A stretch of 64,000 nt of DNA, taken from assembly GCF_000204055.1 (NCBI RefSeq), contig NW_006768789.1, forward strand, positions 587,858-651,857, written 5' to 3'. A program made the translations under genes and the position numbers. The first letter of the stretch is position 1. The number at the start of each line of letters is the position of its first letter. A model generated the notes under the pieces. It saw nothing but the letters and a program-made list of their open reading frames with translations. It had not been told where the DNA came from and did no database searches. Below are positions 23,439-35,417 of this stretch, piece by piece. This DNA is from Melampsora larici-populina 98AG31 (Eukaryota > Basidiomycota > Pucciniomycetes > Pucciniales > Melampsoraceae).

Positions 23439-25117
23439 GAGATGAACATTGAGGAATGGGAAAGAGCACTCAAGGCAGCGAACCTTTTTGACGAATACAA
23501 AGACGTGATTGAAGGTTTTACCATAGGTTTCGACCAGGGTATACCTCAACATTTCTTCAAAAACGCGAAATGGTATACCCCTCCTAACCATTCCTCATCG
23601 CTATTGGCAGAAGAGAAAATCAAGAAAAGCATGGAAAAAGAACTAGCTCTAGGACAAATCTTTGGTCCATTCACCCACGAAGAAGTCCACAAGAGATGTG
23701 GTTTCTTCCGGACCAACCCTATGGGTGCTGTAGTCAACACTGACGGATCAATCAGACCCATAAACGACCTTTCCTTCCCCAGGAACAACCGAGATATCCC
23801 TTCTGTAAATTCGTTTGTCGAAGCAGATGACTTTAAAACAACATGGGACGACTTTGCAACGGTATCACAATTTTTCAGAAAAACCACAGACCCAGTTCTA
23901 TGCGGTATCTTCGACTGGGAGAAAGCATACCGTCAAATTCCAACCAGAATACCACAACACAAGTACATGATGACTTTTTATTATGATAGCAGGATCGGTT
24001 TTGGAGGAGTAGGCGGCTGCGGTTCCTTCGGGCGACCTGCAGATGGATGGAAACTAATCATGAAGTTTGAATTCGAGCTCATAGAAATCTTTTGTTGGGT
24101 AGACGATGCCCTCTTCTTCAAAGCAATCGACTCAACACTCTTGATGAGACAAATTGTGAACAGAAGCTTACAACTAGGAGTCATAACAAACGAAGAAAAG
24201 ATATCCGAATTCCAACCAGAACAAAAGTTCATCGGTTTCATCTGGAACGGCATAGACAAAACGGTGCGATTACCACAAAAGAAGCTAGAACAGAGGAAGG
24301 CACAAATAGATGAAGCTTTGGAAGAAGATCGACACTTTTCTTTCAATGAGGTAGAGATCCTGGTTGGCCGGCTAACCCATGTCTCACTAATGCTTCCACA
24401 ACTGAAATGCTGCTTAACGTCACTCTACAGGTGGATGAAGAGCTGGGTCCACCGATTTGCAACCCAACTCCTCCCATCAGATGCTAGAAGAGACCTCCTT
24501 GAGTGGAAATGGATCCTCTCAATTTTCAAGCAGACAAGACTTATCGAATTCTCAGACCTGGTGGACCTGGGGTGGGTAGGGGACGCTTCTCCCAGTTATG
24601 GAGTCGGCGTGATGTTCGGAAAGGAATGGTTCCAACTCAAGCTTAAAGACGGTTGGGAAGATTCAGGTGAAACCAAGAGAAGCATCGCGTGGCTCAAAAC
24701 GGTTGCTATACGGATTGGCTTGTTACATCTGAATCAACAAGGAGCTATGAGGGCAAAACCATCATAGTATGGACGGACAACACCACGAGCAAAAACACAA
24801 TCAAAAACAGGAAATCACGCAACACTGAAGTAAATACAGAGTGGAAGAAAATCCAGAAAATTCTCATCACAAATCAGATGGATCTAGTAGCTAAACGAGT
24901 AATCTCTAAAAGAAACATAGCTGACGACATTTCAAGAGGAGAAGATAAAGACCATGATAAGGACGAAAGGGACAGAGTTATGACCTGTATCCCTCCAGAT
25001 CTAACAAACTGTTCCACCCAAAGCTACAAGGAAGACGACGGATTTGCTACATTGGAGCACCAGTTCCCAGGACTGGTCAAGAGAGACGAGATCTTCTCGC
25101 TGACAACACCTTTTTAG
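23439..25117 (+). pseudogene. RT-RNase H of the YR retrotransposon (interrupted, frameshifted)
   Basis: Frame one is open from 23439 to 24767 and carries the RT: LNDLSFPRN-like RPINDLSFPRNNRDIP, FDWEKAYRQIP, GGCGSFGRPADGW and the catalytic FCWVDDALFF. The RNase H start DLGWVGDASPSYG is in the same frame. The rest of RNase H (TIIVWTDNTTSKN...SKRNIADDISRG) is read from the next frame, open to 25117, so a frame change lies at about 24,690-24,767. No programmed-slippage heptamer is evident, so this is probably a mutation. Sequence type matches DIRS/Ngaro RT rather than LTR-element RT: no integrase follows it and a tyrosine recombinase does. Confidence 0.83.
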
Positions 25118-25663
25118 GAAAGGTAAGACACCGTGCCCCATGAAAAGGTTGATCACACACTGACACGATTCACTCCACACCTCTTGTCCTGTAGCCCATA
25201 GGAAAACAGAAGGGACACGATTACGGAATTTAGAGGATGTGGCCTTCCTTTTTTATCCTAAGCAGATGTCTATAGTGTACATAGTGTATGATGTACCATA
25301 ATTACAAGCTACGTACAAGGTGCGAAAAGAATGATTTATGTGTAAAGTGTCCATCTTATCAGAAGAATGCTATACCTTGCCTTTGGTCTGGCCACCGCGA
25401 CTGAAACATACTAAAAAGTTTTGTTCCCTGTGGCAAATCGGGAGTAATGTATTGAACCCGTTTGTGTAGACCCAAAGAGAGGAAGCGGGGGTGAGCAAAT
25501 GAGTCTACGCTGTACGTGGTAAAATACAAGATATGACACATCTCACCAAAAACATCAAGAGAAGAATCGAGGTATTTTTTGCCAAAAACGGGAACAATTG
25601 CCAAAGGGCGATACCACGCTTCCACATCACTAACGAAAAGGAAGATACAAAGATACTTCAAAG
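25118..25663. other. spacer between RT-RH and recombinase ORFs
   Basis: No plus-strand ORF. A reverse frame is open at 25359-25691 (110 codons), overlapping the recombinase start; it has no recognisable domain and is probably chance. Confidence 0.45.
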
Positions 25664-26704
25664 ATGAATACAAACGAACTTGACTTATCAAAAATCAAGA
25701 GTTTCATCAGCAGGGGCGGAAATGAACTTTTTAATGACAAAAGGCAAAGACATTTAATGAATGGTTGGAAATGGAATACAGTAGTTAGCTACAACGGGGC
25801 GGTAAGAAAGTTCCTGAAGTGCATGAAAGAATAGTCGAACAGGACTTTCGACCTACCAGCATCCAAGAATGAAATCTACGCCTTCTGTGTTTGGGCAGGA
25901 AGAACGCTAGACGGCCCGACGTGCGAGGACATTCAGTCACAAACCTTAGCAAAATATCTGCACGGATTGAAGGCGTGGCACATCTACCACTTCGAAGAAT
26001 ACCCAAAAGTAGAAGAAGCGATAATTAAGCAAATGCTCATATCATCAAAGAAATTAGATGCACTGGTTCCAAAGGCGGTCGAGAAGAAAGCGGTGCATTT
26101 GAAACATTTACTTCAACTAGTCGCAGAGCTATCAAAAGGAGGTGCAAGGGACATAGCGATCATGGACACAGTTCTAGTTACTTTCTGGAGCTTGGCAAGG
26201 TTAAGAGAAATGACAGGTGATAAGCAAGACTCTTCAGAAGTCATACGGAGCTCAGACGTACAATTCACTAAAGAAGGTGGCATAGAACGAAGCTTCATAT
26301 CGCTGAGAGGAGCGAAAACAGCAAAGGCAGGAGAAACGCAAACCTTACAACTTATACGCCTGAATCACGTGCTATGCCCAATAGCAGCTTTGGAAAGAAG
26401 ACTAGCTCAAACAACTGGGAACGACGACCCCCTCTTTAGCTTTACAGAGAATGGTTTGAGACATGTCCTACAGAAACAAACCATCATCACGGCATGCCAA
26501 AATATATGGAATGCAGGAGGCGACAAAGGTCTGACGGGCCACTCCTTCAGAGTCGGAGGAGCTTCACTACGTTTTGCGCTAGGCATCCCCATCCCGGAAA
26601 TTTGCGAAATTGGGAGATGGAAATCAGAGTCTTATAAGTTGTATATAAAAGCGTACTCAAAGAAAGTGTCAGCCCTGAGCCCTGTGTACAGGACCACGGA
26701 CTAA
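25664..26704 (+). pseudogene. Tyrosine recombinase of the YR retrotransposon (one in-frame TAG)
   Basis: The frame opens at ATG 25664 (MNTNELDLSKIKSF), meets a TAG at 25832-25834 and then stays open in the same frame to 26704, about 346 codons. Downstream are the catalytic features of the family: the first Arg in SLARLREMTG, a Lys in LRGAKTAK, H-x2-R in GHSFRVGG, then GRWKSESY and a candidate nucleophile Tyr in LYIKAYSKK. Such enzymes insert a circular DNA intermediate and leave no target duplication. A single nonsense codon in an otherwise clean frame implies recent loss. Confidence 0.87.
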
Positions 26705-29700
26705 CAAACACACATGTAAACACATGTAATACATATGTAAATAATATGTAAATATATGAAACTTGTTTAAAACCATAAGAATTACAACTCATGGCTCAGT
26801 TTCAAGAGTCACTTAAGTAACAAGACTTTTAACCTCATAGTAAAACCTAACCCAAACCTAACTCAAAAGAAAAGAAAACCTAAGTGCCAACCACAAGTTG
26901 ACGCCTAGGTCTGGAATATATAAACCCCTCTTCTTCCCACTCTGGAAGAAGAAGAACTTCATATCATTACACAACTCATCATCACAACTTACTTGATTCT
27001 TCACCAAGAATATTGAGTACAGTGATATTGTTGTACTTTGATTGTCATAGTTCTTTTCTGTCTTTGTTCAGGTCATTGTAAAACCTCAAGTAGTGTTCTG
27101 AGCTTGTGGGACCAATAGCTAACAGAACAAGCTTGGAATTTACAAAGGGCACCTCATTAGAGAGTCTAAAGTACCCAGCGGCACCTCTGATTCTTCAGAG
27201 TCTAAAGTACTGCAGGCTTGGTAGTTGTAAGATCAACCCAAGCTCAGAGTAGGATCCTTAGAAGGACTACTTAGCCATCCCACTGGCCACAAATCCTCTC
27301 ATTAGAGGTCAACTAACTGTAGTCTTCACTTGGGTGTAACAAGTGAAGGCTTCATCGTTGACTACTCTTTACTTTTCTTAGTGAAGAGTTAGCCCAACAG
27401 TTGCTGACTCCTCACAGAAAGAACTATCAGAGACAAGAAACTTGCTAAATGAGCTAAGCAATCACACATTGCATTAAACACTGATGACAAGAGCAAGAGT
27501 GGATAAAGACACAACGGATTTGTAACAAAACACACTCCAATGACTGAAAGGATTGGGTTTTTGGTTTTACAGGCTCAGGCCTTTCAGTCTTGAGAAAGGG
27601 GTTATTAAAACCTCAAACCAGACTTTTCATTGATCCTAACATCTGGATCAATACTAAGTTTCGGAATCTCAATGGTGTGTTCTACAAACCTTGAGTCATT
27701 TTAATAAGGATGACTCTCCCATTTCCTTGAAAAACTTTAAAGAAAAGTTTTACAGGAACTGAAGGTTCTACAAACCCAAACACTGGTAGTCCTGGACATC
27801 ACGTCGGGACTACCTAGAGCCAATATTAAGTTGGAAATCTTCATCTAAGAATATGTAATTTAGTATTGTCTCGAACGTGTAATACACTAGTTGAAATTAC
27901 AAAGGTATAAAGTGGATATCCCATCAAATACCATAGCCTGTGATGATCAAACCTTTGAAACCCTTCTGTTCACTGACCCAATCAAACTGCTTCTGCCACA
28001 CAGCTGAATGTGTTATTTTCCAAGTGATAAAGTCCAACTATGATTGATGATTATAAAAAAATAGAAAGAAAAATCAAACAAGACAAGGTAGGAAATGAAA
28101 GATAAATTTACTTCTCGTCACGTAAGATGTAATCCATGTGGTTTTCTTCCCAATGGTCAGTAGATTGGACTTTGTTTTTCTCAACATCCACTTCAGGACA
28201 TGCTTCTTCCTTGGTATCTGTGGAATCCCATTCCCCTTCATCATCCAGTGCATGCTCAACTTTGGGTGGGACTGAGGCCTCCTCAAGATCCTGTAAACTG
28301 TGATCAGTAGTGTCTTCTTCCTCAGTGATGTCAAAATGGGCAAACAACTATAGGTTCATCTTCAGGCTTGTCCTATTTGGAAATAGATCCTATAGTTAGG
28401 AAATGGACTCAATCAGTCTCTTTCACCTTGAGAGGCGGTGGGGCCATAACACCAAGCGCTGCCAAACCTGCATTGACAATCAATGCAATTTTGTGGCAGA
28501 AGCAAAAAATGTGCATCAAATCTGGGTCCCGGTTGTATGATTTGATGTCTCCTGTTTGAGAAACTGCTTGTGCATCTCACATGCCATGGTCTTGTTTTTC
28601 AAACTGGAATTGGCAGTCTGACATGTAAATGGCTAAGAAGACCGTAAGACCTATAAATGTAGTGCAACGTATTAGCACTCTTCTCCAACAAGCTCAGGTA
28701 TGCAGACCTTTGCTAACCTATAAATGTAGTGCAACGTATTAGCAATCTTCTCCAACAAGCTCAGGTATGCAGACCTTTGCTAACCTAAAGGTTTGGGAGG
28801 TAAAGATAAAATGAGAAACAATAAGTAAACTCGAGAGCTTATGAGAGTTGATCTAAAGGAAGTTCTACATCGAATGATATCAGTATGATGTTGAAACACA
28901 AATTTCAAGTGAAAGACTTGCAACATATTAGCACTCTTCTCCAACAAGCTCAGGTATGCAGACCTTTGCTAACCTAGAATAGATAAGTGAAAGATAGAAA
29001 TATTGGGATTGATGTACATCAAACTTGTTGAGAAACAAAAAGTAATCTGAGAACGAAAAACATATCTAAAGCACTTTGCATCTAACCAAACTACATTTCA
29101 ACACTACAGTCTTGATTGTCTTTTAACATGACATAGCATGCATGTCAGCACATCCTGCTTTGAATGAAAGTAGACATAAGGAGATTTGACTTAGACTTCT
29201 CTTTTTATATAATCCACATTTGACCAAGATATCAAACATTGGCTCTGCAAGCCAAGTTCTGTGATGATGCCACATAATAACCTTGAGAGTGAGGTGTCAA
29301 ACATGGTATTTCTATTGGTTGTCCACAAAAAGTTACTGATGCTCCAATAAAGGCGCATTGATTGCCCTTGGTTGTCCATCCATTGTGGACCAAGTTCAAT
29401 TTGGATGTCAGAGACTGAAAGCAAGGTTGATTGTGCAGTAATGGTAAAGGAATTTTTGGGAGACTGAGCTGGGACATACCTTTAGTCTCAAGAGAAAGAT
29501 TGATTTGCTTAGCCTTGTCAGCAGCCCAACAACAATCAAACAGACAATCTTCCTTTCAAAGGTATTGGATCATTCCTCAGAGTATTGGGTCTTTGACTCT
29601 ACTCCATGGTTGAGCTTGACAAATTAGCCAAACACAGGGCATTTGATTCAGGGTAGGATTGGAAAAGGAGACATTGGTGGTTGAGACTACAAAGGAATTC

Positions 29701-30761
29701 ATGGGTCTGGTCTTTGTGAGAGCCTTTTGAGCTTTGGCGACTGATTTAGGAACCTGAAGACTTGGTTCATTCCCTTGAGCTTTGAGCCACCCGGAGCAGC
29801 CAACGGCAGATCAACCAGCTGTGGTGTTACCATCTTGGTGAACCCAAAGTTTACCAATCAAGATGCTGAGACTGACCCTGACCGGGTTGTCAGTCTTGTT
29901 TCAGTGGCACCAACAACAAGGGTAGGAGAGTGGCGCATTGGTGGAATCATATATCAAAAGGGAGATGGAGCAAGGATGGAAATGTAATAAAATGGATTGA
30001 ATGCTGACTTACATCCTTGTTATTAGGGTTGTTCTTTCCATGGACAGGGGTACCATAGTAGGCCTTGAGTCAATCAATGTCCTTTTCTTTCTCCTTTTGG
30101 GTCTTTGATGCAGCCTTTTCATTCTCTTTGTCCAAATTGACCTGTAATGTTCCTTTTGCTTGGATTTGCTGAGACATCATGTATGTTTGGTTTAATCATG
30201 ATTGTGCTTACATGATTTAAAAAGAAAATTTCCTGGGCACTAGGAGGAAGCTTCTAGATACGAGAATTGGTTACAGTGCTATGTGACGTAGCCCCGACGA
30301 AAAGATGTGAAAGCTTCATCGCGTCTTACGCGTTTCTGTCACGTGCAATCCATTGCAATAATCCCTCATTACCTTCGTCATGAAGAACTGTTGACCATCT
30401 TCAGTTTATATAAACCTCAAGTGGATGATCTCGAACTATTTGTTCTTCCCACTTACTACCTTTTCTCAAAGTTATTATTACCATTCTCTGAAAAAGTACT
30501 CTTCGTTTACTTTTGAGATCAACTTATTTTTATATTTCTTCAGTTCATCTTTGATCTGATTCTTATAAAAATTTTGTCCCACCACTCCTCTCCCTTTTAC
30601 GGTATTTTGTAATACTTTTTTAGTCCGCCCCATAGCGGACCTTTTTATTAACATTTGAGACAGTTGCATTCCCCTAGATTCTATCCTGTATAGCTTTCTA
30701 CTACTATGCAACTAGGGCCCTGAGCCCCGATTCAAGCTAAATCCTTTCATTCATTGAGTTC
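26705..30761. other. unassigned repeat-derived DNA
   Basis: Four kilobases without an intact gene. At 26,870-27,000 a TATA-like ATATATAAA is followed by CT-rich sequence, reminiscent of an LTR promoter. Reverse frames at 28074-28347 (acidic), 29191-29477 and about 29,600-30,170 (with QAKGTLQVNLDKENEKAAS) read as protein fragments but are broken. I do not recognise a family. A 67-bp tandem repeat is listed separately. Confidence 0.4.
28650..28975. repeat. 67-bp tandem repeat with a dispersed third copy
   Basis: Two tandem copies (28650-28716 and 28717-28783) differ at one base seen (GCACTC against GCAATC). The inner ~55 bases (from ATTAGCACTCTTC to GCTAACCTA) recur at about 28926-28975. Each contains AAGCTCAGGTATGCAGACC. 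Confidence 0.85.
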
Positions 30762-30763
30762 TA

Positions 30764-30787
30764 CAGTTGTTATCATCAAGTCCCAAC
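30764..30787 (+). repeat. left terminal inverted repeat
   Basis: Twenty-four bases starting CAGTTGTTATC, matched in inverted orientation at 34883-34906. Confidence 0.92.
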
Positions 30788-30981
30788 CACACGCGCGCCC
30801 GCAAAAGTCGAAATTTACCAACCCGAGCCATCTCACTGGCCCCGAGGGGTCAGTAGGGGCTAAAAAGTCATTTATGGGGTAATAGAAGGTGGCTTATGTG
30901 GTGAATGACTTTTTGAGTCGATGTGGCCAGCGGTTTTTTTTTTAAAAAAAAATTTTAATTTTTTTCCCATAGATTTCGGAC

Positions 30982-31076
30982 CTATGGGTTTATAGTGTAC
31001 TTATGGGTTTAGGTTATGGGTTTAGAGTGTGCTTATGGGTTCTTATAATGGGTTTAGATGGTACTTATGGGTCTAG
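30982..31076. repeat. subterminal ATGGGTTTA repeats
   Basis: Six near-identical units (ATGGGTTTA, ATGGGTTCT, ATGGGTCTA) at irregular 13-20 base spacing inside the left end. They may be transposase-binding sites, and resemble but are not telomere repeats (TTAGGG). Confidence 0.7.
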
Positions 31077-31258
31077 GAGGGCTCGATTTGGCTCATCTTG
31101 AGAGCTCAAGGTCAGGGTCGAAGACATTCAAACATTTTTTAATTACTTCACGATATCATATGGGTTGTTTTACTTGCGTGTATAGTAAATAACAACATCA
31201 ATCAAACAAGAGAAAAAGAAAAAATAATAAAAACTTGTTTCAAATAACACAAATCGGA

Positions 31259-34200
31259 TCAAGCGCTTGATGTGCTTTCCTTGTTTGGTTGACAAATGAA
31301 AGCGAGATCCATTGCAGCCTTTCGAGGAATGCATCGGTGGGATCGATATTTCTTTCCATTTGCCAATTTGTGAGCTTGAGTGCCTGTGAAGCCTTGGCTA
31401 TAACAAGAATGAGATGTAAGTATTGGAGCAAACAAATCATCAGATACAAGTCCTTACCGATACACGTCCATTTGGCGATCTATCTTTCGGAAATACTTTC
31501 GAATCGTTGTGACTGGACAAGATTGGCGACACTTTTCAAATAGAGCCTTTGAGTCCTTGAAAGATTTACAAAGATGACTACTTTTTCGATATTCTGATGA
31601 CAAGAAAAGTCAGTTGATGAAGTGAGAGACAAGGTCAAATAGAGAAACTTACTTTGTTTTATGTATGACCAATATATCTCGATTGGATTAAGCTCGCAAT
31701 GGAATTTGGGAAGAAAAAGACAAACGTGACCAGCTTCTTCGATGACAGTCTGAAGCAAGGGCTTCTCATTTGCAAAGTCGGATTGCAGGCTTAGGATCTT
31801 GGAAGCACAGCATGCCGGATCGTCATCTTCAAATGTAGGAGGCACCACTTCTCCTCCAATTCGATAAGCTTCCTGCGCTTCTTCCTTGCGCCTCAATCGA
31901 GCCTCACGGGCAATTTGATCACGTTTTGTTGCCGACATTCGACAGTTTGCACACTGAAAGACCGGCTTTCGCTTTCGTTCCTTTGACTGATTTACATACC
32001 AATCCCACAAGCCGCGCTCCGTAAGAACGCACTGCACACCCTTAACGTTTCCAGCCAAAGTTGCATGATCTTGAGGGTAAACCATAGATTGTGGCTGGCC
32101 TTGAAGCTCGGCTGGAATTTGAGGATCGTCAGTTGGTATGAATGTATCACGTAAAGGATTTTTCTGCCCACCAGGCCCAAAGTTCATGTTTGAGACCCGA
32201 AGTGCTGAAGGACCATAAGAGGCATGCGCAGATGAGCAGTCGAAAACAAAGACCCCCTGAGCATCGGGGAAGAGATAGTTGAAAATTGGAAGGGCTCGTG
32301 TTTTGACCTGCTCAACAAGTTGAGCGCAGTCCCACCATTTGTCGCCATTGGCCCCAGGATAAGTGACCATGGCGGCATCACTAAAGGTTGGTCGAGGGCA
32401 AGATCCAGCTTCTTGTTCATCTTTGGGTGTGATAACTAACCGACCGGTGCTACTTGCTTCAACAATCCAGTCGGAGTCGTGAATGAGGCGTCCTGGGGAC
32501 TTCTTTCGTAACTCGTTTGTGTTATTGGTAATCCAGGCAAGTCTTGGATGTTCATTTGCGTGTACCGTGGACTCGTCGTGGAAAAGAAAGACTGTTTCCT
32601 TCTGACCATTCAATTTATCAGGGTCGACTCGGATGGATTGGTCGAGCTTGTCACCAACAAACTCTCGTGACCTCTCTCGAAGTTCAGCAACCCGTTGAAG
32701 ATATTGCTGACGGTACTGAACAACATCAGGACACTCATGACCGTCATGATATAATCCCTTGCTGTACTCGCGAGCTCGGAATCCTAATTGGCAAAGCCAT
32801 CGATAAGAGGTAACCTCGGAGATCTTCTTCTCGTGACCGAGTGCTGGTAAAACTACAGTATTTGCATGGTCACATAGAAGGGATGGTGAGAGCTGTTGAA
32901 CAAAATGAAGACACATATCAGAAAGAGGGGAATAAATGTTGATGATGAATATAAAGAGAAGGCTTACCTCCCCAGGCTTTTTAGCAACCACCCAAGACTT
33001 AAGGGCATCAAAAACTCGCTTTTCCTTGAGAAGTGAGGCATGAGATGAATGATGGCCACGTTCGCTTTCTTTCAACTCCTTGCACTTGAGGAGGTGAAAT
33101 GCTTGGTCACGGATTGTCTTTGCTCGACTGACTCCAGTTGTGGCTTTTGGGATTTTTGAATTCGAGTGGTTGCGGCGAATAGATGAAGCTGCTGTGAGAA
33201 ATGAAGCGGTGACAGCTGGAGAAGGTGAGCCGTTCATCGTAAGCTCAAGTCGTCTGTTGTTGTATTCGCGAAGATCACTGATGATTTGATTGGTTTTTGG
33301 ATTTTCCTGATCGTTTCTTGAAACATAATCAATGGCCGATTCTAACTCTTTGAAATATTCTTGAGCACGTTTCTTGAAATTTTCAGGTTCTGAGATAGTG
33401 ACAGTCTTCAAATTGCGATATTGATCAACACATTGATCAATCCATAAGTCCTGTGCTGCAGCGAGATTGGGGTCAAAAGTTCTTGGTGTAGTGATTGAAT
33501 CAACAGTAAGTTCATCGTCGGTAAGGATCTCGATTTGGGGCTCGGCATCTTCAAGGTCGTCGATAGTAGGGTCGGCATCTTCGAGGTTGTCAATAGTAGT
33601 ATCAGATTGAGATGAGGATGGTGGGGTAGGGGCTTTGGATTTTGATCGGTTCAGCCAGTTGGACATGCAAAAGTTGATCTTTCCAAGTGCTGCTTCTCTT
33701 TTTTTCTTGCGTCTAAATCTAGTTTGTTTCGACTCGATGGCAGGTTTACCCTTGGCGCTTCCAGGTTGAAATCGAGGCTTCTTGTATCCCTTCAAGATCG
33801 CTCCTGTTTTGGTTTTTCGCTTTCCGAGAGTAGATTCTGGTGGACACTTTTGAGTAAAAACAGGGTAGAAAATATGTTTGACAAGATCTTGATCGAGTTC
33901 TTCTTCGTCAGAAGAGTCCGCAAGTTCGCTTCGAGCACAAAGGTGCATTTCTAAAGGATCTAAGTCGTCCTCTTCTTCTTCATGCTCCATATCGATCGGA
34001 AGCCAATAAGGCTCTGGTGGATGATCATAAAAGGAAGGTGGTGGAGTTGGTGAAGAGCGATCTTCTTGTGGATTGTCTAAAGTCATCTGAAGTCTTGAAG
34101 AAGATTCTAATTGGGATTCATTCTCTAATTGGGACTTATTTTGGGTAACAGTCTGAGATGATTGGAGAACGGAGGGAGATCCTTGCTCTGAATCGGATAT

Positions 34201-34368
34201 AAGATCAATTTTGATAAGGTTTTGAGTCGATTCAAGTGGCGAAGGGCTTTCTGATTGAATTCCGGAAGTGGTCGGAGTGATTACTGTAAGGTTTGCTGTG
34301 CGTTGGGCGATCCTGTGTGCTTTCCAACGCTTACTTTGAGCACGTGATGTGTTGCTCTTCTTCGGCAT
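31259..34368 (-). CDS. DDE transposase of mariner-type element (971 aa)
   Basis: Four exons, 34368-32968, 32892-31653, 31593-31458 and 31397-31259, sum to 2,916 nt with no stop. The N-terminal ~300 residues are disordered and acidic with basic patches (MPKKSNTSRAQSKRWKAHR). The catalytic core follows: VFLFHDEST (first Asp), VFVFDCSSAHA (second Asp), FHCELNPIEIYWSYIK (third acidic residue, Glu). A four-cysteine-type segment FQCANCRMS and CCASK lies in between. This arrangement fits the large fungal 'DDE superfamily endonuclease' family, common in basidiomycetes and related to Tc1/mariner. It cuts at the TIRs and reinserts at TA. The intact frame and perfect TIRs suggest an autonomous copy. Superfamily assignment rests on motifs plus the TA/TIR structure. 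Confidence 0.9.
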
Positions 34369-34539
34369 TGTTTCGAGTGTGTATTAACACCGCCTTGGTG
34401 GGTTTTGAGCGCTGGAATTGATATGGTTGCGGTGGGGAAGGTCTTGAATTGAAAATTTAGGCTTTGTCGAGGGAAAATTGGGGAAAATACAAAAAAAAGT
34501 GCACCCCAGATCGCTGGTCCCAACCCCTCAACATTTCGG

Positions 34540-34860
34540 ACCGGGGCCGGCTCCGGGGCCGACTCGGATAATTTTGTGGTTGGGACTCACACTCACACCC
34601 GGGGCCTCGAAGCCACGAGGCGCCCCGGAGGGGCCCATGGCCGTGGCCAGGGCTTAGGCCACGGCCGTGGCCCTCACCACAAGCCCTTCATGACCTTCAT
34701 AGTGCATGAAGTTCAGCTTAATTCCCCTTCAAAGAGTGCCTTAAGCAGGGAGTAGCACCTGAAGATGAGTTGGGCTATGATCAAAAGTTGTTTCAAGGGC
34801 AGGCCACACAGGGCTGGGCAGGGCTGGGCCACGGCCCTGGCCACAGCCCTGGCCACGAAA
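34540..34860. repeat. GC-rich palindromic subterminal block
   Basis: Several overlapping inverted motifs (GGCCGTGGCC, GGCCACGGCC, CCCTGGCCAC, GGGGCC) in a GC content far above the surroundings. It lies inside the right end of the mariner-type element and may fold into a strong hairpin. Confidence 0.7.
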
Positions 34861-34882
34861 AAGGTGCCGGGTGTGAGCGTGA

Positions 34883-34906
34883 GTTGGGACTTGATGATAA
34901 CAACTG
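34883..34906 (-). repeat. right terminal inverted repeat
   Basis: Exact inverted match of the left repeat over 24 bases, followed by the TA target copy. Confidence 0.92.
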
Positions 34907-34909
34907 TAG

Positions 34910-35410
34910 CTGAATTTGACAAGGAATTAATTAGGGTGGTATAAGTTCTTCCTCTTTAGCATGTCTATCATAATTTCTCTCATTTCATATTGGTCAATTT
35001 TACCAGGGACCCAGACTTAATGAAAGAGTGTTACAACCTTTAGGATCAGATCAAAGCATTTTCATCAACATATTTACAAGGACATCTGAAGAAATTATTG
35101 TTCTAGATTACTCAACAGAAGAAGAATTGGAAGTCTTCATACCAAGCTCAACTGGTAAGACAAAAAGAAATTAGTTCACAATCAAACCAACTTATATATA
35201 GGTTTTTGTGATGTGAATTCAAAAGATGAACAGAGGTGTCAAGAGCGGAAAGCATTGAAAGTTGATGAAAATAGCTTGTTTTTTATGTCTTTGGTGTTTT
35301 GGTTGATTGATGAAGCAAGAAGTTTTCCAACCAAATCCAACGGATGGTCAGTTTCATCTCACTTGTTTTCGTCTCATGTTGACTTTGAAATCATTGTTAA
35401 AAACCCTAGC
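34910..35410. other. spacer between two DNA transposons
   Basis: No gene. The short ORF from 35213 has no recognisable content and runs across the hairpin at 35418-35478, so it is probably chance. Confidence 0.45.
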
Positions 35411-35417
35411 TTAACAA

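Larger units (their letters stand above)
15000..26800 (+). mobile_element. Degenerate tyrosine-recombinase retrotransposon (DIRS/Ngaro-like), ends approximate
   Basis: Read in order on the plus strand: a gag-like ORF1 (15207-16857), reverse transcriptase/RNase H (17145-17234 plus 23439-25117), and a tyrosine recombinase (25664-26704). An RT combined with a YR, and no DDE integrase, defines YR retrotransposons; no methyltransferase-like ORF was seen, which fits Ngaro better than DIRS. A copia element (17235-23433) sits inside the RT gene. The copy is dead for at least three reasons: that insertion, a frameshift in RNase H, and an in-frame TAG in the recombinase. I could not find the split or inverted terminal repeats typical of the order, so the ends are guesses. 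Confidence 0.72.
30762..34908 (-). mobile_element. Complete Tc1/mariner-type DNA transposon (4.1 kb)
   Basis: Terminal inverted repeats start CAGTTGTTATCATCAAG at 30764 and, inverted, end at 34906; at least 24 bases match perfectly, then they diverge as GC-rich sequence. Each end is flanked by TA (30762-30763, 34907-34908), the Tc1/mariner target duplication, and the CAGT start is typical of that superfamily. Inside is one intact transposase gene on the reverse strand. The ends are GC-rich and palindromic on the right (34,540-34,860, many GGCCACGGCC-type motifs) and carry repeated ATGGGTTTA on the left. Confidence 0.9.

Noticed and set aside
25359..25691. 110-codon reverse ORF overlapping the recombinase start
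   Set aside because: No recognisable domain and antisense to a real frame; kept only as a remark.
30982..31076. Telomeric repeat remnant
   Set aside because: Units read ATGGGTTTA with irregular spacing, not TTAGGG arrays, and lie inside a defined transposon.
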